Shown: positions 41,901-49,372 of the stretch, one piece after another
Layout: the number at the start of each line of letters is the position of its first letter
How positions within the stretch are numbered: the stretch's first letter is position 1
Source of the DNA: Prauserella halophila
GTDB lineage: Bacteria; Actinomycetota; Actinomycetes; Mycobacteriales; Pseudonocardiaceae
Length of the DNA: 64,000 nucleotides
Assembly: GCF_024171895.1 (NCBI RefSeq)
Contig: NZ_JAMTCQ010000013.1
Location: 1 to 64,000, forward strand
Direction of reading: 5' to 3'
The notes under the pieces: model-generated
Told to the model about the DNA's origin: nothing
Database searches by the model: none
What the model saw: only the letters and a program-made list of their open reading frames with translations
Program-made: the position numbers and the translations under genes

Positions 41901-41929
41901 TGCAACTCGTCGGAGAAGGTGAGGGCTGA
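38912..41929 (+). CDS. Membrane-anchored CocE/S15-type hydrolase fused to an ABC transporter ATPase
   Basis: This 1005-aa fusion begins with a transmembrane helix (LTALVAVVVLLAAGGLLL, residues ~12-30). A CocE/S15-type alpha/beta hydrolase follows, with Ser158 in GASYGG, Asp340 in QGEHD and His371 in AGGHDGG, then a beta-rich domain. A second transmembrane helix is LAGVGGALALAVLVAAI (residues ~670-690). The C-terminus is a complete ABC ATPase with Walker A GPNGAGKTTT (Lys747), signature YSQGMRQRL and Walker B LVLDEPTNGLDP. The topology fits an outside hydrolase and an inside ATPase. Two Gly/Asp/Ser-rich inserts interrupt the hydrolase half. The start could be GTG 38912 (7 nt after TAGTGT) or GTG 38903. 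Its stop overlaps the permease gene. Confidence 0.88.
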   Translation: MSRLLHSRGRRLTALVAVVVLLAAGGLLLFRDGERPPTYRTQAATIDVATSPGSSEREQLDTTVYVPEDTPAPAVLLPHGFGGDKDSVARDARELAERGFVVLTWSARGFGDSTGMISLGAPDREVADASRLLDHLAGMPEVVSDDDGDPRVGVTGASYGGALALLLAGTDSRVDAIAPAITYNDLRQSLLPNNATDGRLDTATPAPGAGTESGVLKRSWIGTLFSAGSSAPSATAGAGPDAVEPGDDEENDDLAAPPGQAGDTGSTSDAGQGQSGAGGNTRGDAGACGRFSAEVCAAYADVATDGVAEPETLDLLHRVSPASVTGDITVPTLLVQGEHDTLFGLDQADANARQIAEAGGEVSVAWYAGGHDGGGPGSNLRGVMADFLWHHLTGEGNDPAAPFSYDVTGALRPDGAPSVRNVEAGSYPGVNGDDVGRRTVRLLGEQQTVVRPPGGTPASVSGIPGLNRVVSGSSRLSSLFTLDPPGQSAVFTSRPMTEQLLVSGASTVRLSITPEPTQAATGRNADDTGGTGNESGQEDGDSGRDGGSGQEDANPSADAPGAGAPSEAVLFAKLYDVGPDGTRTLPGNAVSPIRVPLADDGSPTETTVTLPGIVRPVEADHRLQLVVGTTDQSYTTPDQPAAFRVALAGPPEVAVPVVPGTAATSGWPVAQLAGVGGALALAVLVAAIGRIRRRRSHRMDPELADTPMVISGLTKSYPGGLTAVSDLSFRVEPGQVLGLLGPNGAGKTTTLRMLMGLISPSDGEIRVFGHRVTPGAPVLSRIGSFVEGSGFLPHLSGAANLELFWQATGRPTDKAHVDEALEIAGLGDAVHRKVRTYSQGMRQRLAIAQAMLGLPELLVLDEPTNGLDPPQIHQMREVLGRYAATGRTVVVSSHLLAEVEQTCTDVVVMHRGRLIASGGVHDIIAAGGEATFRVDDAERAAEILRGLDGVSDVEIADGLVHADLDGLPRSEAVAALVRADVSVEQAGPRRRLEDAFLQLVGEGEG

Positions 41930-42921
41930 TGAGCGACTCCGAACGCGGTACCCCGGAGCCGTCCGGCGCCGCAACGGCGCACCCGCACGCGGTGGACCAG
42001 CACGGCGTGCACACCGACCCGGCCGCGCTGGACGAGCTCACCGACGTGGCCGGGGCGGAACCGGCCACGGGATCCGGGCCGGACGGCGCCGTCACCGGCT
42101 ACCGCCCAGCCCGGACGCTCCGGCTCGGCGTGGAACTGCGGAGGCAACTGCGCAGACGGCGCACCCAGCTGCTGCTGGCGTTCGTCGCGCTACTGCCGTT
42201 CATCCTGGTCGCGGCGTTCGAGATCGGCGAGGCAGAAGCCGACCCGCGCTCGGGCGGGTTCATCGACCTCGCCACTGCCAGCGCGCCCAACTTCGTCGTC
42301 GTGGCACTGTTCGTGTCCGGCTCGTTCCTGCTGCCGATGATCGTGGCGCTGTACTTCGGCGACACGATCGCCAGCGAGTCGTCGTGGTCGAGCCTGAAGT
42401 ATCTGCTGGCGATACCCGTACCCCGGCACCGGCTGCTGCGGCAGAAGGCGATCGCGTCGGCGCTGCTGTCGGCCCTGGCGATCGTGATCCTGCCCCTGTC
42501 GGCGCTCGTCGCGGGAATGATCTGGTACGGCGCGGGCGAGGCGATCAGCCCGACGGGCGATTCGATCCCGTTCGCGGACAGCCTCGTCGCGCTCGCACTG
42601 GCGACGGTGTACCTGATCGTCCACCTGGCGTGGGTGGCCGGGCTGGCACTGCTGCTGAGCGTGTCCACCGACGCTCCGTTGGGCGCCGTCGGCGGCGCCG
42701 TGCTGGTCTCGATCCTGTCGCAGATCCTCAACCGGATCACCGCGCTCGGGGACCTGCGGGACTTCCTGCCGACCCACTTCTCGTTCGCGTGGATGGACCT
42801 GATCGCCACCGACATCGAGTGGACCCGCATGGCCTCCGGCGTCCTGTCGGCGACACTGTTCGCCACGGTGTTCGGGCTGCTCGCGGCCCGGCGGTTCGCG
42901 ACGAAGGACGTCACGAGCTGA
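41929..42921 (+). CDS. ABC transporter permease (ABC-2 type)
   Basis: This 330-aa protein has a hydrophilic N-terminal ~65 residues and then six transmembrane helices, starting at TQLLLAFVALLPFILVAAF. IASESSWSSLKYLLAIPVPRHRLL is a typical ABC-2 coupling region. ATG 41929 overlaps the stop of the hydrolase-ATPase fusion as TGATG. It is surely the membrane partner of that ATPase. The transport substrate is unknown; drug/peptide export or membrane remodelling are possible. Confidence 0.9.
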   Translation: MSDSERGTPEPSGAATAHPHAVDQHGVHTDPAALDELTDVAGAEPATGSGPDGAVTGYRPARTLRLGVELRRQLRRRRTQLLLAFVALLPFILVAAFEIGEAEADPRSGGFIDLATASAPNFVVVALFVSGSFLLPMIVALYFGDTIASESSWSSLKYLLAIPVPRHRLLRQKAIASALLSALAIVILPLSALVAGMIWYGAGEAISPTGDSIPFADSLVALALATVYLIVHLAWVAGLALLLSVSTDAPLGAVGGAVLVSILSQILNRITALGDLRDFLPTHFSFAWMDLIATDIEWTRMASGVLSATLFATVFGLLAARRFATKDVTS

Positions 42922-43072
42922 CGGCGCGGCCCGCTTGCACCGCACCCGGTGCGATCACTGCCCCGGGCCGGTGACGATCACGGTCAGGGCATGACATGTG
43001 GCCGGGAATGACCGACAATTCCGAAACAGAATCGTCCCCGCCGCACGCGGCCCCATCCGGCAAGGAGGCCCC

Positions 43073-43453
43073 ATGCCTCGTCCCGTGTACTTCGAGGTCT
43101 ACGCGAGCGATCCCGAACGGGCGATCACCTTCTACACGACCGTGTTCGAGTGGCATTTCGAACGCTGGGCTCCGGACGCGGCGTGGGCGATCACGACGGG
43201 CAGCGGCGCCGGCATCGACGGCAGCCTCGTACAGCGGGACGAGCCGCCACCCGAGAACGGCGCGGCCGCACCGACGTGCTCGCTCACGATGGAGGTCGAC
43301 GACCTGGACCTGATGGTGCGCGAGGTGCAGCAGGCGGGCGGCTCGCTCGCCGCGTCGGCACGGACCGTCCCGGAGATGGGCAGGCTCGTCCACTGCCGCG
43401 ATCCGGAAGGCACGCTGTTCGGCATGCTCGAACCCGATCCGAACGCGGCCTGA
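43073..43453 (+). CDS. VOC-family (glyoxalase-like) protein
   Basis: This 126-aa vicinal-oxygen-chelate protein has MPRPVYFEVYASDPERAITFY at the start and a second half ending GRLVHCRDPEGTLFGMLEPDP, with the usual metal-site Glu. ATG 43073 follows AAGGAGGCCCC, which decides the start over the longer frame from 42998. The function is unknown; relatives are dioxygenases, lyases or resistance proteins. Confidence 0.88.
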   Translation: MPRPVYFEVYASDPERAITFYTTVFEWHFERWAPDAAWAITTGSGAGIDGSLVQRDEPPPENGAAAPTCSLTMEVDDLDLMVREVQQAGGSLAASARTVPEMGRLVHCRDPEGTLFGMLEPDPNAA

Positions 43454-43471
43454 CCTCCGCGATTCACCGCC

Positions 43472-43569
43472 CGAGTGCCGCCGTCCGAGCGCCACCATCC
43501 GAGCGCCACCGTCCGAGTGCCGTCGGCCACTCACGGCCTCATGCCGATCGCTCACGGCCTCGTGCCGGT
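43472..43569. repeat. Two adjacent tandem repeats between VOC gene and uvrB
   Basis: 43472-43524 holds 3.7 copies of a 14-bp unit (CGAGNGCCNCCNTC). 43528-43569 holds two copies of a 21-bp unit (CTCACGGCCTC-TGCCG core). The second array runs into the uvrB stop codon. No gene is seen here. Confidence 0.85.
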
Positions 43570-45728
43570 CACTGCTGTCCGGCGGCGTCCATCCCGCGGA
43601 GCTCCTTCTTCAGCTCGGAGATCTCGTCGCGCAGCCGGGCGGCCAACTCGAACTGCAGGTCTCGGGCGGCCTGCATCATCTGGTCGGTCATCTGCTGGAT
43701 GAGGTCGGCGAGTTCGGCCCGCGGCATCGAGCTCGGTTCGCGGTCCACGAGCACGCCCGAGCTGCGCACCTTGTCGCCCTGCTCCGGCTTCTTGCCCCGC
43801 GAGGCGTTGCGCCCGGAACCGCCGACGTCGACCTCCTCCTCGGAGTCCTCGGCCTCGGTGTAGACGCGGTCGAGGATGTCGGCGATCTTCTTCCGCAGCG
43901 GCTGCGGGTCGATACCCCGCTCGGTGTTGTAGGCGACCTGCTTCTCGCGCCGGCGGTTCGTCTCGTCGATGGCGTACTGCATCGAGGCGGTGATCGTGTC
44001 GGCGTACATGTGCACCTGGCCGGACACGTTCCGCGCCGCACGGCCGATCGTCTGCACCAGGGACGTGCCGCTGCGCAGGAAGCCCTCCTTGTCGGCGTCG
44101 AGGATCGCCACGAGTGACACCTCGGGCAGGTCCAGGCCCTCGCGCAGCAGGTTGATGCCCACGAGCACGTCGAAGTCACCGGACCGCAACTGCCGCAACA
44201 GCTCGACACGGCGGAGCGTGTCGACCTCGGAGTGCAGGTAACGCACCCGGATGCCCAGTTCGAGCAGGTAGTCGGTGAGGTCCTCGGCCATCTTCTTCGT
44301 GAGCGTGGTGACCAGCGTCCGCTCGTCCTTCTCCGCGCGCGTGCGGATCTCGTGCACCAGGTCGTCGATCTGCCCCTCGGTCGGTTTGACGACGACCTCG
44401 GGATCGACCAGCCCGGTCGGGCGGATGACCTGCTCGACGAACTCGCCGCCGGCCTGCCCCATCTCGTACGGACCGGGTGTGGCCGAGAGGTACACGGTCT
44501 GGCCGATGCGATCGGCGAATTCCTCCCACGTCAACGGCCGGTTGTCGAGCGCGCTCGGCAGGCGGAAGCCGTGATCGACGAGCGTGCGCTTGCGCGACGT
44601 GTCGCCCTCGAACATCGCGCCGATCTGCGGCACCGTCTGGTGCGACTCGTCGATGACCAGCAGAAAGTCCTCAGGGAAGTAGTCGATCAACGTGGCCGGA
44701 GCGGACCCGGGTGCACGGGCGTCGATGTGGCGCGAGTAGTTCTCGATACCGGAGCAGAACCCGACCTGCCGCATCATCTCGATGTCGTAGCTCGTGCGCA
44801 TGCGCAGCCGCTGTGCCTCGAGGAGCTTGTTCTGCTTCTCGAGCTCGGCCAGCCGCTCCTCGAGTTCGGCCTCGATGGCGTGTACGGCCTTTTCCATGCG
44901 CTCGGGCCCCGCGACGTAGTGCGTGGCCGGGAAGATGCGCACCTCATCGATCTCGCTGACGATGTCGCCGGTCAACGGGTGCAGATAGTAGAGACTGTCG
45001 ATCTCGTCGCCGAAGAACTCGACGCGGATCGCCAGCTCCTCGTAGGCGGGGATGATCTCGACGGTGTCGCCGCGCACGCGGAAGGTACCGCGGGCGAAGG
45101 CCAGGTCGTTGCGGGTGTACTGGACGTCGACCAGCGCGCGCAGGAACACGTCACGATCGACCTCCTCGCCGACCGCCAGCCGCGTCGACCGGTCGAGGTA
45201 CGACTGCGGTGTGCCGAGGCCGTAGATGCAGGACACGCTCGCCACCACGATCGTGTCGCGGCGCGAGAGCAGGTTCATGGTGGCCGAGTGGCGCAGCCGT
45301 TCCACGTCGTCGTTGACCGACGAGTCCTTCTCGATGTAGGTGTCCGTCTGCGGAACGTACGCCTCGGGTTGGTAGTAGTCGTAGTAGCTGACGAAGTACT
45401 CGACGGCGTTGTTCGGGAACAGTTCCCGCAGCTCGTTCGCCATCTGCGCGGCCAGCGTCTTGTTCGGCTGGAGCACCAGCGTCGGCCGCTGCACCCGCTC
45501 GACCAGCCAGGCCGTGGTCGCCGATTTACCCGTACCGGTCGCACCGAGCAGGACGACGTCCTTCTCGCCCGCCGCCAGCCTGCCGTCGAGTTCCTCGATC
45601 GCCGCGGGCTGGTCACCGGCGGGCTGGTAATCGCTGACGACCTCGAACCGCCCGCCTTCACGCGGGATGTCGGAGACGGGGCGGAACTCGGAGTGCGCCA
45701 GCACGGGATACTCGGTCGCGAATGCCAC
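43569..45728 (-). CDS. uvrB: Excinuclease ABC subunit B
   Basis: This is the DNA-loading helicase-like subunit of nucleotide excision repair. Walker A is [15 protein letters not shown] (near residue 65). The beta-hairpin is [26 protein letters not shown], Walker B is [11 protein letters not shown], motif VI is QTIGRAARN, and the C-terminal UVR domain that contacts UvrC covers the last ~45 residues. A Glu/Gly/Ser-rich linker precedes the UVR domain. The start is GTG 45728 ([15 protein letters not shown]), 7 nt after TATGCT, giving 719 aa. In-frame starts at 45740 and 45758 are less likely. Confidence 0.96.
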   Translation of the reverse strand: MAFATEYPVLAHSEFRPVSDIPREGGRFEVVSDYQPAGDQPAAIEELDGRLAAGEKDVVLLGATGTGKSATTAWLVERVQRPTLVLQPNKTLAAQMANELRELFPNNAVEYFVSYYDYYQPEAYVPQTDTYIEKDSSVNDDVERLRHSATMNLLSRRDTIVVASVSCIYGLGTPQSYLDRSTRLAVGEEVDRDVFLRALVDVQYTRNDLAFARGTFRVRGDTVEIIPAYEELAIRVEFFGDEIDSLYYLHPLTGDIVSEIDEVRIFPATHYVAGPERMEKAVHAIEAELEERLAELEKQNKLLEAQRLRMRTSYDIEMMRQVGFCSGIENYSRHIDARAPGSAPATLIDYFPEDFLLVIDESHQTVPQIGAMFEGDTSRKRTLVDHGFRLPSALDNRPLTWEEFADRIGQTVYLSATPGPYEMGQAGGEFVEQVIRPTGLVDPEVVVKPTEGQIDDLVHEIRTRAEKDERTLVTTLTKKMAEDLTDYLLELGIRVRYLHSEVDTLRRVELLRQLRSGDFDVLVGINLLREGLDLPEVSLVAILDADKEGFLRSGTSLVQTIGRAARNVSGQVHMYADTITASMQYAIDETNRRREKQVAYNTERGIDPQPLRKKIADILDRVYTEAEDSEEEVDVGGSGRNASRGKKPEQGDKVRSSGVLVDREPSSMPRAELADLIQQMTDQMMQAARDLQFELAARLRDEISELKKELRGMDAAGQQ

Positions 45729-45735
45729 GCCATCC

Positions 45736-45758
45736 AGCATAAGCGTGCCCACCGACAC
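45736..45758 (-). promoter_or_regulatory. uvrB promoter resembling the RecA-independent DNA-damage (PafBC) promoter
   Basis: On the minus strand GTGTCGGTG (45758-45750) is followed by 8 nt and TATGCT (45741-45736). The RecA-NDp/PafBC consensus is TTGTCRGTG-N8-TANNNT; only the first base differs. The uvrB GTG start lies 7 nt after the -10 box. Confidence 0.78.
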
Positions 45759-45937
45759 TCTCCGCCCCGCGGGCGTACCTGCTCACCGCAGCGTGGCCGT
45801 CCCCGCGCCGCAGTAAAAGGCGCCCCGGCCCGGCCGCTTTCCGAACGTGAGCAGCCCCCGATCGGGGGACAGCGCATCGCACGCCGGCTCCGGCACCGGT
45901 GTGGTCCGACTCGACGCACACCGGTGCGCGCAGCAAG

Positions 45938-46459
45938 ATGATCGGCATGCATCCGCCGAAGCGGGAGACGTTCGACGTTGCAGCCGGCACCAACACCGAC
46001 CCGAAGGGCGTCGTCCGCGACGTCGAGGAGTACCGCGTCGAGGACTGCGGCCTGTACATGGCGCGGCCGACACCGGGACGGGCACAGTTCCGGTATCTCG
46101 AATCGTGGCTGTTGCCCTCGCTCGGGCTGCGGATCAGCGACTTCTGGTTCAACCCCGGTCACGAGAAGGACCAGGACTTCTATCTCGACGTCGTCGGTGT
46201 CACCACGACTCCCGACGGGGTGTGGCACACCACCGACCTGTACCTCGACCTCGTCCTGCGGCAGCACCGCGGTGTCGACGTGATCGACACCGGCGAGCTG
46301 CTCGAGGCCGTGCAGGACGGGCTGGTGAGCTGCGGCGAGGCCACCCGGGCACTGGAGACGGCCTACAGCACGGTCGGCGCGCTCGCCCGGCACGACCACG
46401 ACCTCGGTGCCTGGCTGGCGAGCCGAGGCATCGCACTCACCTGGAAACGTCACCCCTAG
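45938..46459 (+). CDS. DUF402 (FomD-like) protein
   Basis: This 173-aa protein has the DUF402 fold. HPPKRETFDVAAGTNTDPKG opens it, and FWFNPGHEKDQDFYLDVVGV and TTDLYLDLVL carry the conserved acidic and aromatic residues. Family members include nucleoside phosphate hydrolases such as FomD. No catalytic activity can be assigned here. The start is ATG 45938 or 45947. It is divergent from uvrB, a neighbour relationship common in actinobacteria. Confidence 0.85.
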   Translation: MIGMHPPKRETFDVAAGTNTDPKGVVRDVEEYRVEDCGLYMARPTPGRAQFRYLESWLLPSLGLRISDFWFNPGHEKDQDFYLDVVGVTTTPDGVWHTTDLYLDLVLRQHRGVDVIDTGELLEAVQDGLVSCGEATRALETAYSTVGALARHDHDLGAWLASRGIALTWKRHP

Positions 46460-46495
46460 CGCGCAGACCCCTGTTCGGTGGCTTCTCCCGAACGA

Positions 46496-46533
46496 CGAGT
46501 GACCTTATCGTCACGCTACGGGCACTTCACTCG
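46496..46533. repeat. Inverted repeat in front of the Beta-family gene
   Basis: CGAGTGA (46496-46502) and TCACTCG (46527-46533) are perfect complements with a 24-nt spacer. A smaller hairpin GTGAC/GTCAC lies inside. It lies 18 nt before the Beta-family TTG start and 37 nt after the DUF402 stop, so it could be a terminator or an operator. Confidence 0.5.
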
Positions 46534-46550
46534 TGGCCGGGGAGGCTCTG

Positions 46551-47609
46551 TTGCCACACGATGCACACGCCTGGGTCGCCTTGCGGGCCAAAGAGGGTGA
46601 GGCCGAGGCACTCACTCATGCCGACGAAGCCCACCTCGGCCGGATACAGCCGCTGATGATCCTCGACCAGGCGACGTCGGCAGCACGTCAGATCGGCCGC
46701 GCAGAAGGAGTTGCGCGACACCTTCACACTCACCACCGGGTACTCGCCGTCGACGCATCGGACGTCGACCGTTCGACCTTCACTCCGGTCGGAGCCCTCG
46801 GCGAACTCGTCGACCGGCTGAGCTACGGCGTGGACCTCTTCGACGTCGGCGCCCCGATCCCGATCCTGCCCGTGCTCCGGGAAGGAGCGTCGGCCCGGAC
46901 TGCCGCCGATACCGGCCGGCTGGGCGAGGAGACAGGGACCGGAGTCGCCCTGCGCATCCGGTGGAGGCCGGGAATTCCGGCCGAGTTCGAGCGCATTGTC
47001 GAGGCTCTGAACGTCGACCCGCGCAGGATCGACATCGTCGTCGACCTGGGATTCATCGAGGCCGTACCCACCGAACACGCTCACGCCGTGCATACCGCCG
47101 TGGCGACGGTCCGAGCGATCGGACCGGTGCGCAACCTCGTTCTTCTGAGCGGCTCGGTGCCCTCACGACTGTCACACCATGGAAACTGGCAGCAGGACCG
47201 ATACGAGGAACAACTGTGGCGTGAGGTCTCGGCGCGACACAGCGACGTGTTGTTCGGCGATTACGGCGTGGTCCACCCGAAGCAGGCACCCGGATGGCCG
47301 CCCAAGAACATCACCGTGCGCTACACCTGCTCGACCGGATGGGCCTACTGGCGTCGGCCCATCGAGGAATCAGCCCCCGCGCATGAGGGCGACGGGTCGA
47401 CCGACGAGCCACCACGAGCACGTACCTTCCGAAAGCTGTGCCGCGAGCTGGTCGACGCCGACATCTTCGCGGGGCGGTACTTCTCGTGGGGCGATCACGA
47501 GCTGTCCGACGCAGCACACGGCAACGGGCGAGCTCTGGGCCGCTCGAGCGCACCGATCGCTTTCGCGACGTCCCATCACCTTGCCTATCTGGCCACCATG
47601 CCTACCTAG
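46551..47609 (+). CDS. Beta-family protein (PF14350-like, T4-type Beta protein)
   Basis: This 352-aa cytoplasmic protein looks like the Beta protein family found in phages, mobile elements and scattered bacterial genomes. Typical segments are the N-terminal AWVALRAKEGEAEAL, the central RIDIVVDLGFIE, and the C-terminal YFSWGDHELSDAAHGNG and ATSHHLAYL. The function is not established. The start is TTG 46551 behind GGGGAGG (46539-46545); GTG 46533 lies upstream of that ribosome-binding site. Its codon use is slightly less GC-biased than its neighbours by eye. It stands alone, with no phage genes nearby. Confidence 0.75.
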   Translation: MPHDAHAWVALRAKEGEAEALTHADEAHLGRIQPLMILDQATSAARQIGRAEGVARHLHTHHRVLAVDASDVDRSTFTPVGALGELVDRLSYGVDLFDVGAPIPILPVLREGASARTAADTGRLGEETGTGVALRIRWRPGIPAEFERIVEALNVDPRRIDIVVDLGFIEAVPTEHAHAVHTAVATVRAIGPVRNLVLLSGSVPSRLSHHGNWQQDRYEEQLWREVSARHSDVLFGDYGVVHPKQAPGWPPKNITVRYTCSTGWAYWRRPIEESAPAHEGDGSTDEPPRARTFRKLCRELVDADIFAGRYFSWGDHELSDAAHGNGRALGRSSAPIAFATSHHLAYLATMPT

Positions 47610-47629
47610 ACACAGGGACCGCTGGCCGC

Positions 47630-48823
47630 TCAGCCGTCCCAGCCCGTCTCGGCGGCCCAGCGTTCGGCACGGACGAACGCGGCATCCACCCAGGACTGTT
47701 TCTCCTCGGAGTAGTTCAGCGAACTCGCATCACCCGCGTGCGCGCGGGCGAGCCGCTGTTTGATGTCCGCGTACACACCGGCCTCGGCCGGATGCGCCCG
47801 CAGCCAATCGCGGAACAGGAGTGCGAGCCGCCACGCCGGACCTTGCGCCGAGCGGACGTGCAGGTTCACGGGCCGCTGCGGATCGGCACCGTAGTGGAAC
47901 CGTTTGTCCCACCGGGCCGGCGCGGTCGTCCCGTCCTGCGGTTGGTCGAACCAGTGCCCCTCGGCCCGCACGAAGCCCGCATCGGACAGTGCCTCGGAGA
48001 CCAGATCGGCCTCGGCCAGCGACGGCACGACGAGCTGCAGATCGAGCGTGTCCTTGGCGGGCAGTCCGGGCACGGCGGTCGAACCGATGTGGTCGGCGCG
48101 CTCGGCCTTGTCGCCCGCCGCCGCACGCACCCGTGCCAGTAGCCGTTCGGCCTGCGCGGGCCATGCCGGGTCGGGTTCGACGAGCGTGGGCGGCTTCGGC
48201 GCACGGGGCTGCCGCAGGCGCACATTGGCCTCGAAGGGCACGATCCGCTCGTGCCAGAGGGCATCCACCTGCGCCTGCACCAGGTCGGCGGTGCCGCTGT
48301 TGTCGAGCCACACGTCGGCCGCGGCTTCACGCTGTGCCCGCGTCGCCTGCGCGGCGATCCGGGACCGCGCGTCCTCGGCGGCCATTCCCCTGCTCTCGCC
48401 GAGCCGCCGGACGCGGGTTTCCTCATCCGCATCCACGACCAGCACCAGGTGGTAACTGGCGCCCATGCCGCCTTCGACCAGCAACGGGACGTCGTGCACG
48501 ACGACGGCGTCGGCGGATGCCTGCGCCATCAGTTCGGCCGTCCGCCTGCCGATCCGCGGATGGGTGATCGCGTTCAGCCGGGCACGCGACTCGTCGTCGG
48601 CGAACGCCCTCGCGGCGAGAGCCGCACGGTCCAGTTCACCGTCGGCCGTGAGCACGTCCTTGCCGAACGCCTCGACGACCTCGGCCAGTCCGTCCGTCCC
48701 GGGCTCGACGACCTCCCTGGCGATGCGATCCGCATCGATCACCGTGGCCCCGAGTTCGGCCAGCCTGACCGCCACCGTCGATTTTCCCGCACCGATTCCA
48801 CCGGTCAGCCCTACACGAAGCAT
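47630..48823 (-). CDS. coaE: Dephospho-CoA kinase with C-terminal GrpB/UPF0157 domain
   Basis: This catalyses the last step of coenzyme A synthesis. The kinase (residues ~1-200) has the P-loop GLTGGIGAGKSTVAVRL, DADRIAREVVEPG, and HDVPLLVEGG. The C-terminal ~180 residues are a GrpB-type nucleotidyltransferase-superfamily domain (ADHIGSTAVPGLPAKDTLDLQ), a fusion typical of actinobacteria, including M. tuberculosis CoaE. The start ATG 48823 gives MLRVGLTGG; the frame upstream is unrelated. The product is 397 aa. It is on the same strand as rpsA but separated by the 49204-49372 region. Confidence 0.94.
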   Translation of the reverse strand: MLRVGLTGGIGAGKSTVAVRLAELGATVIDADRIAREVVEPGTDGLAEVVEAFGKDVLTADGELDRAALAARAFADDESRARLNAITHPRIGRRTAELMAQASADAVVVHDVPLLVEGGMGASYHLVLVVDADEETRVRRLGESRGMAAEDARSRIAAQATRAQREAAADVWLDNSGTADLVQAQVDALWHERIVPFEANVRLRQPRAPKPPTLVEPDPAWPAQAERLLARVRAAAGDKAERADHIGSTAVPGLPAKDTLDLQLVVPSLAEADLVSEALSDAGFVRAEGHWFDQPQDGTTAPARWDKRFHYGADPQRPVNLHVRSAQGPAWRLALLFRDWLRAHPAEAGVYADIKQRLARAHAGDASSLNYSEEKQSWVDAAFVRAERWAAETGWDG

Positions 48824-48978
48824 GCGCGCATTCAACCAGTCGTCACCACCGGCGCACTCTCCGGCGTCGATCGAACCGTTATCCAGCAAATTCGAGTGAC
48901 ACGCCGCGACGTTCCACCACAGTCCGGCGTTGATTACCTACTCTTCCGCGCATCGGCTATCGCCCACTCGGAGGAACG

Positions 48979-49203
48979 ATGCCAGCCAACACGTACGCCG
49001 GGAAACATCGTCTGGGAACCCCGGGCCTGGTGCACTGTGTCATGCACCAGGCCGTTGCGGCGGCACTCGACGAGCACCGCCGCAACTGGCTGACCGCGCT
49101 GCTCGTGCCGGCCAAGCACAGCCTGGCGGGCCTCCGCCGCCGCGCCCGTGCCGCGGCGCACGAACGCGCCTGGGCACCCCTGCCCGCCCGCGCGGCCGCC
49201 TGA
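48979..49203 (+). CDS. Small protein of unknown function (74 aa)
   Basis: I do not recognise this protein. It has a very good ribosome-binding site (GGAGGA, 5 nt before ATG 48979). The sequence is basic and Ala/Arg-rich, with a Cys-His pair in GLVHCVMHQAVAAALDEHRRNW and an amphipathic C-terminal half. It ends 56 nt before a perfect 18-bp terminator. It lies divergently from coaE and convergently to rpsA. The ribosome-binding site and terminator argue that it is real; composition alone would be weak evidence. Confidence 0.55.
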   Translation: MPANTYAGKHRLGTPGLVHCVMHQAVAAALDEHRRNWLTALLVPAKHSLAGLRRRARAAAHERAWAPLPARAAA

Positions 49204-49259
49204 CCGACACGACCCCGGTACCCCCGGTCGGCCGGTTCCGTCGCTCGACCCTCTGACAC

Positions 49260-49299
49260 GACAGTGGCCCCGGTCCGTGATCGGACCGGGGCCACTGTC
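49260..49299. terminator. Bidirectional terminator at the end of rpsA and the small gene
   Basis: GACAGTGGCCCCGGTCCG (49260-49277) pairs perfectly with CGGACCGGGGCCACTGTC (49282-49299), an 18-bp stem and a TGAT loop. It serves both the plus-strand small gene and the minus-strand rpsA. Confidence 0.85.
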
Positions 49300-49336
49300 G
49301 GTTCATCGCGCGGGGTTCATCGCGCGGGGTTCACCC
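49300..49336. repeat. 14-bp tandem repeat beside the rpsA terminator
   Basis: GTTCATCGCGCGGG occurs twice in tandem, followed by a partial third copy (GTTCACCCGCG), between the terminator and the rpsA stop codon. Confidence 0.8.
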
Positions 49337-49372
49337 GCGTGACGTCACGCCTCGCCGAGGCGTTCACGCCAC

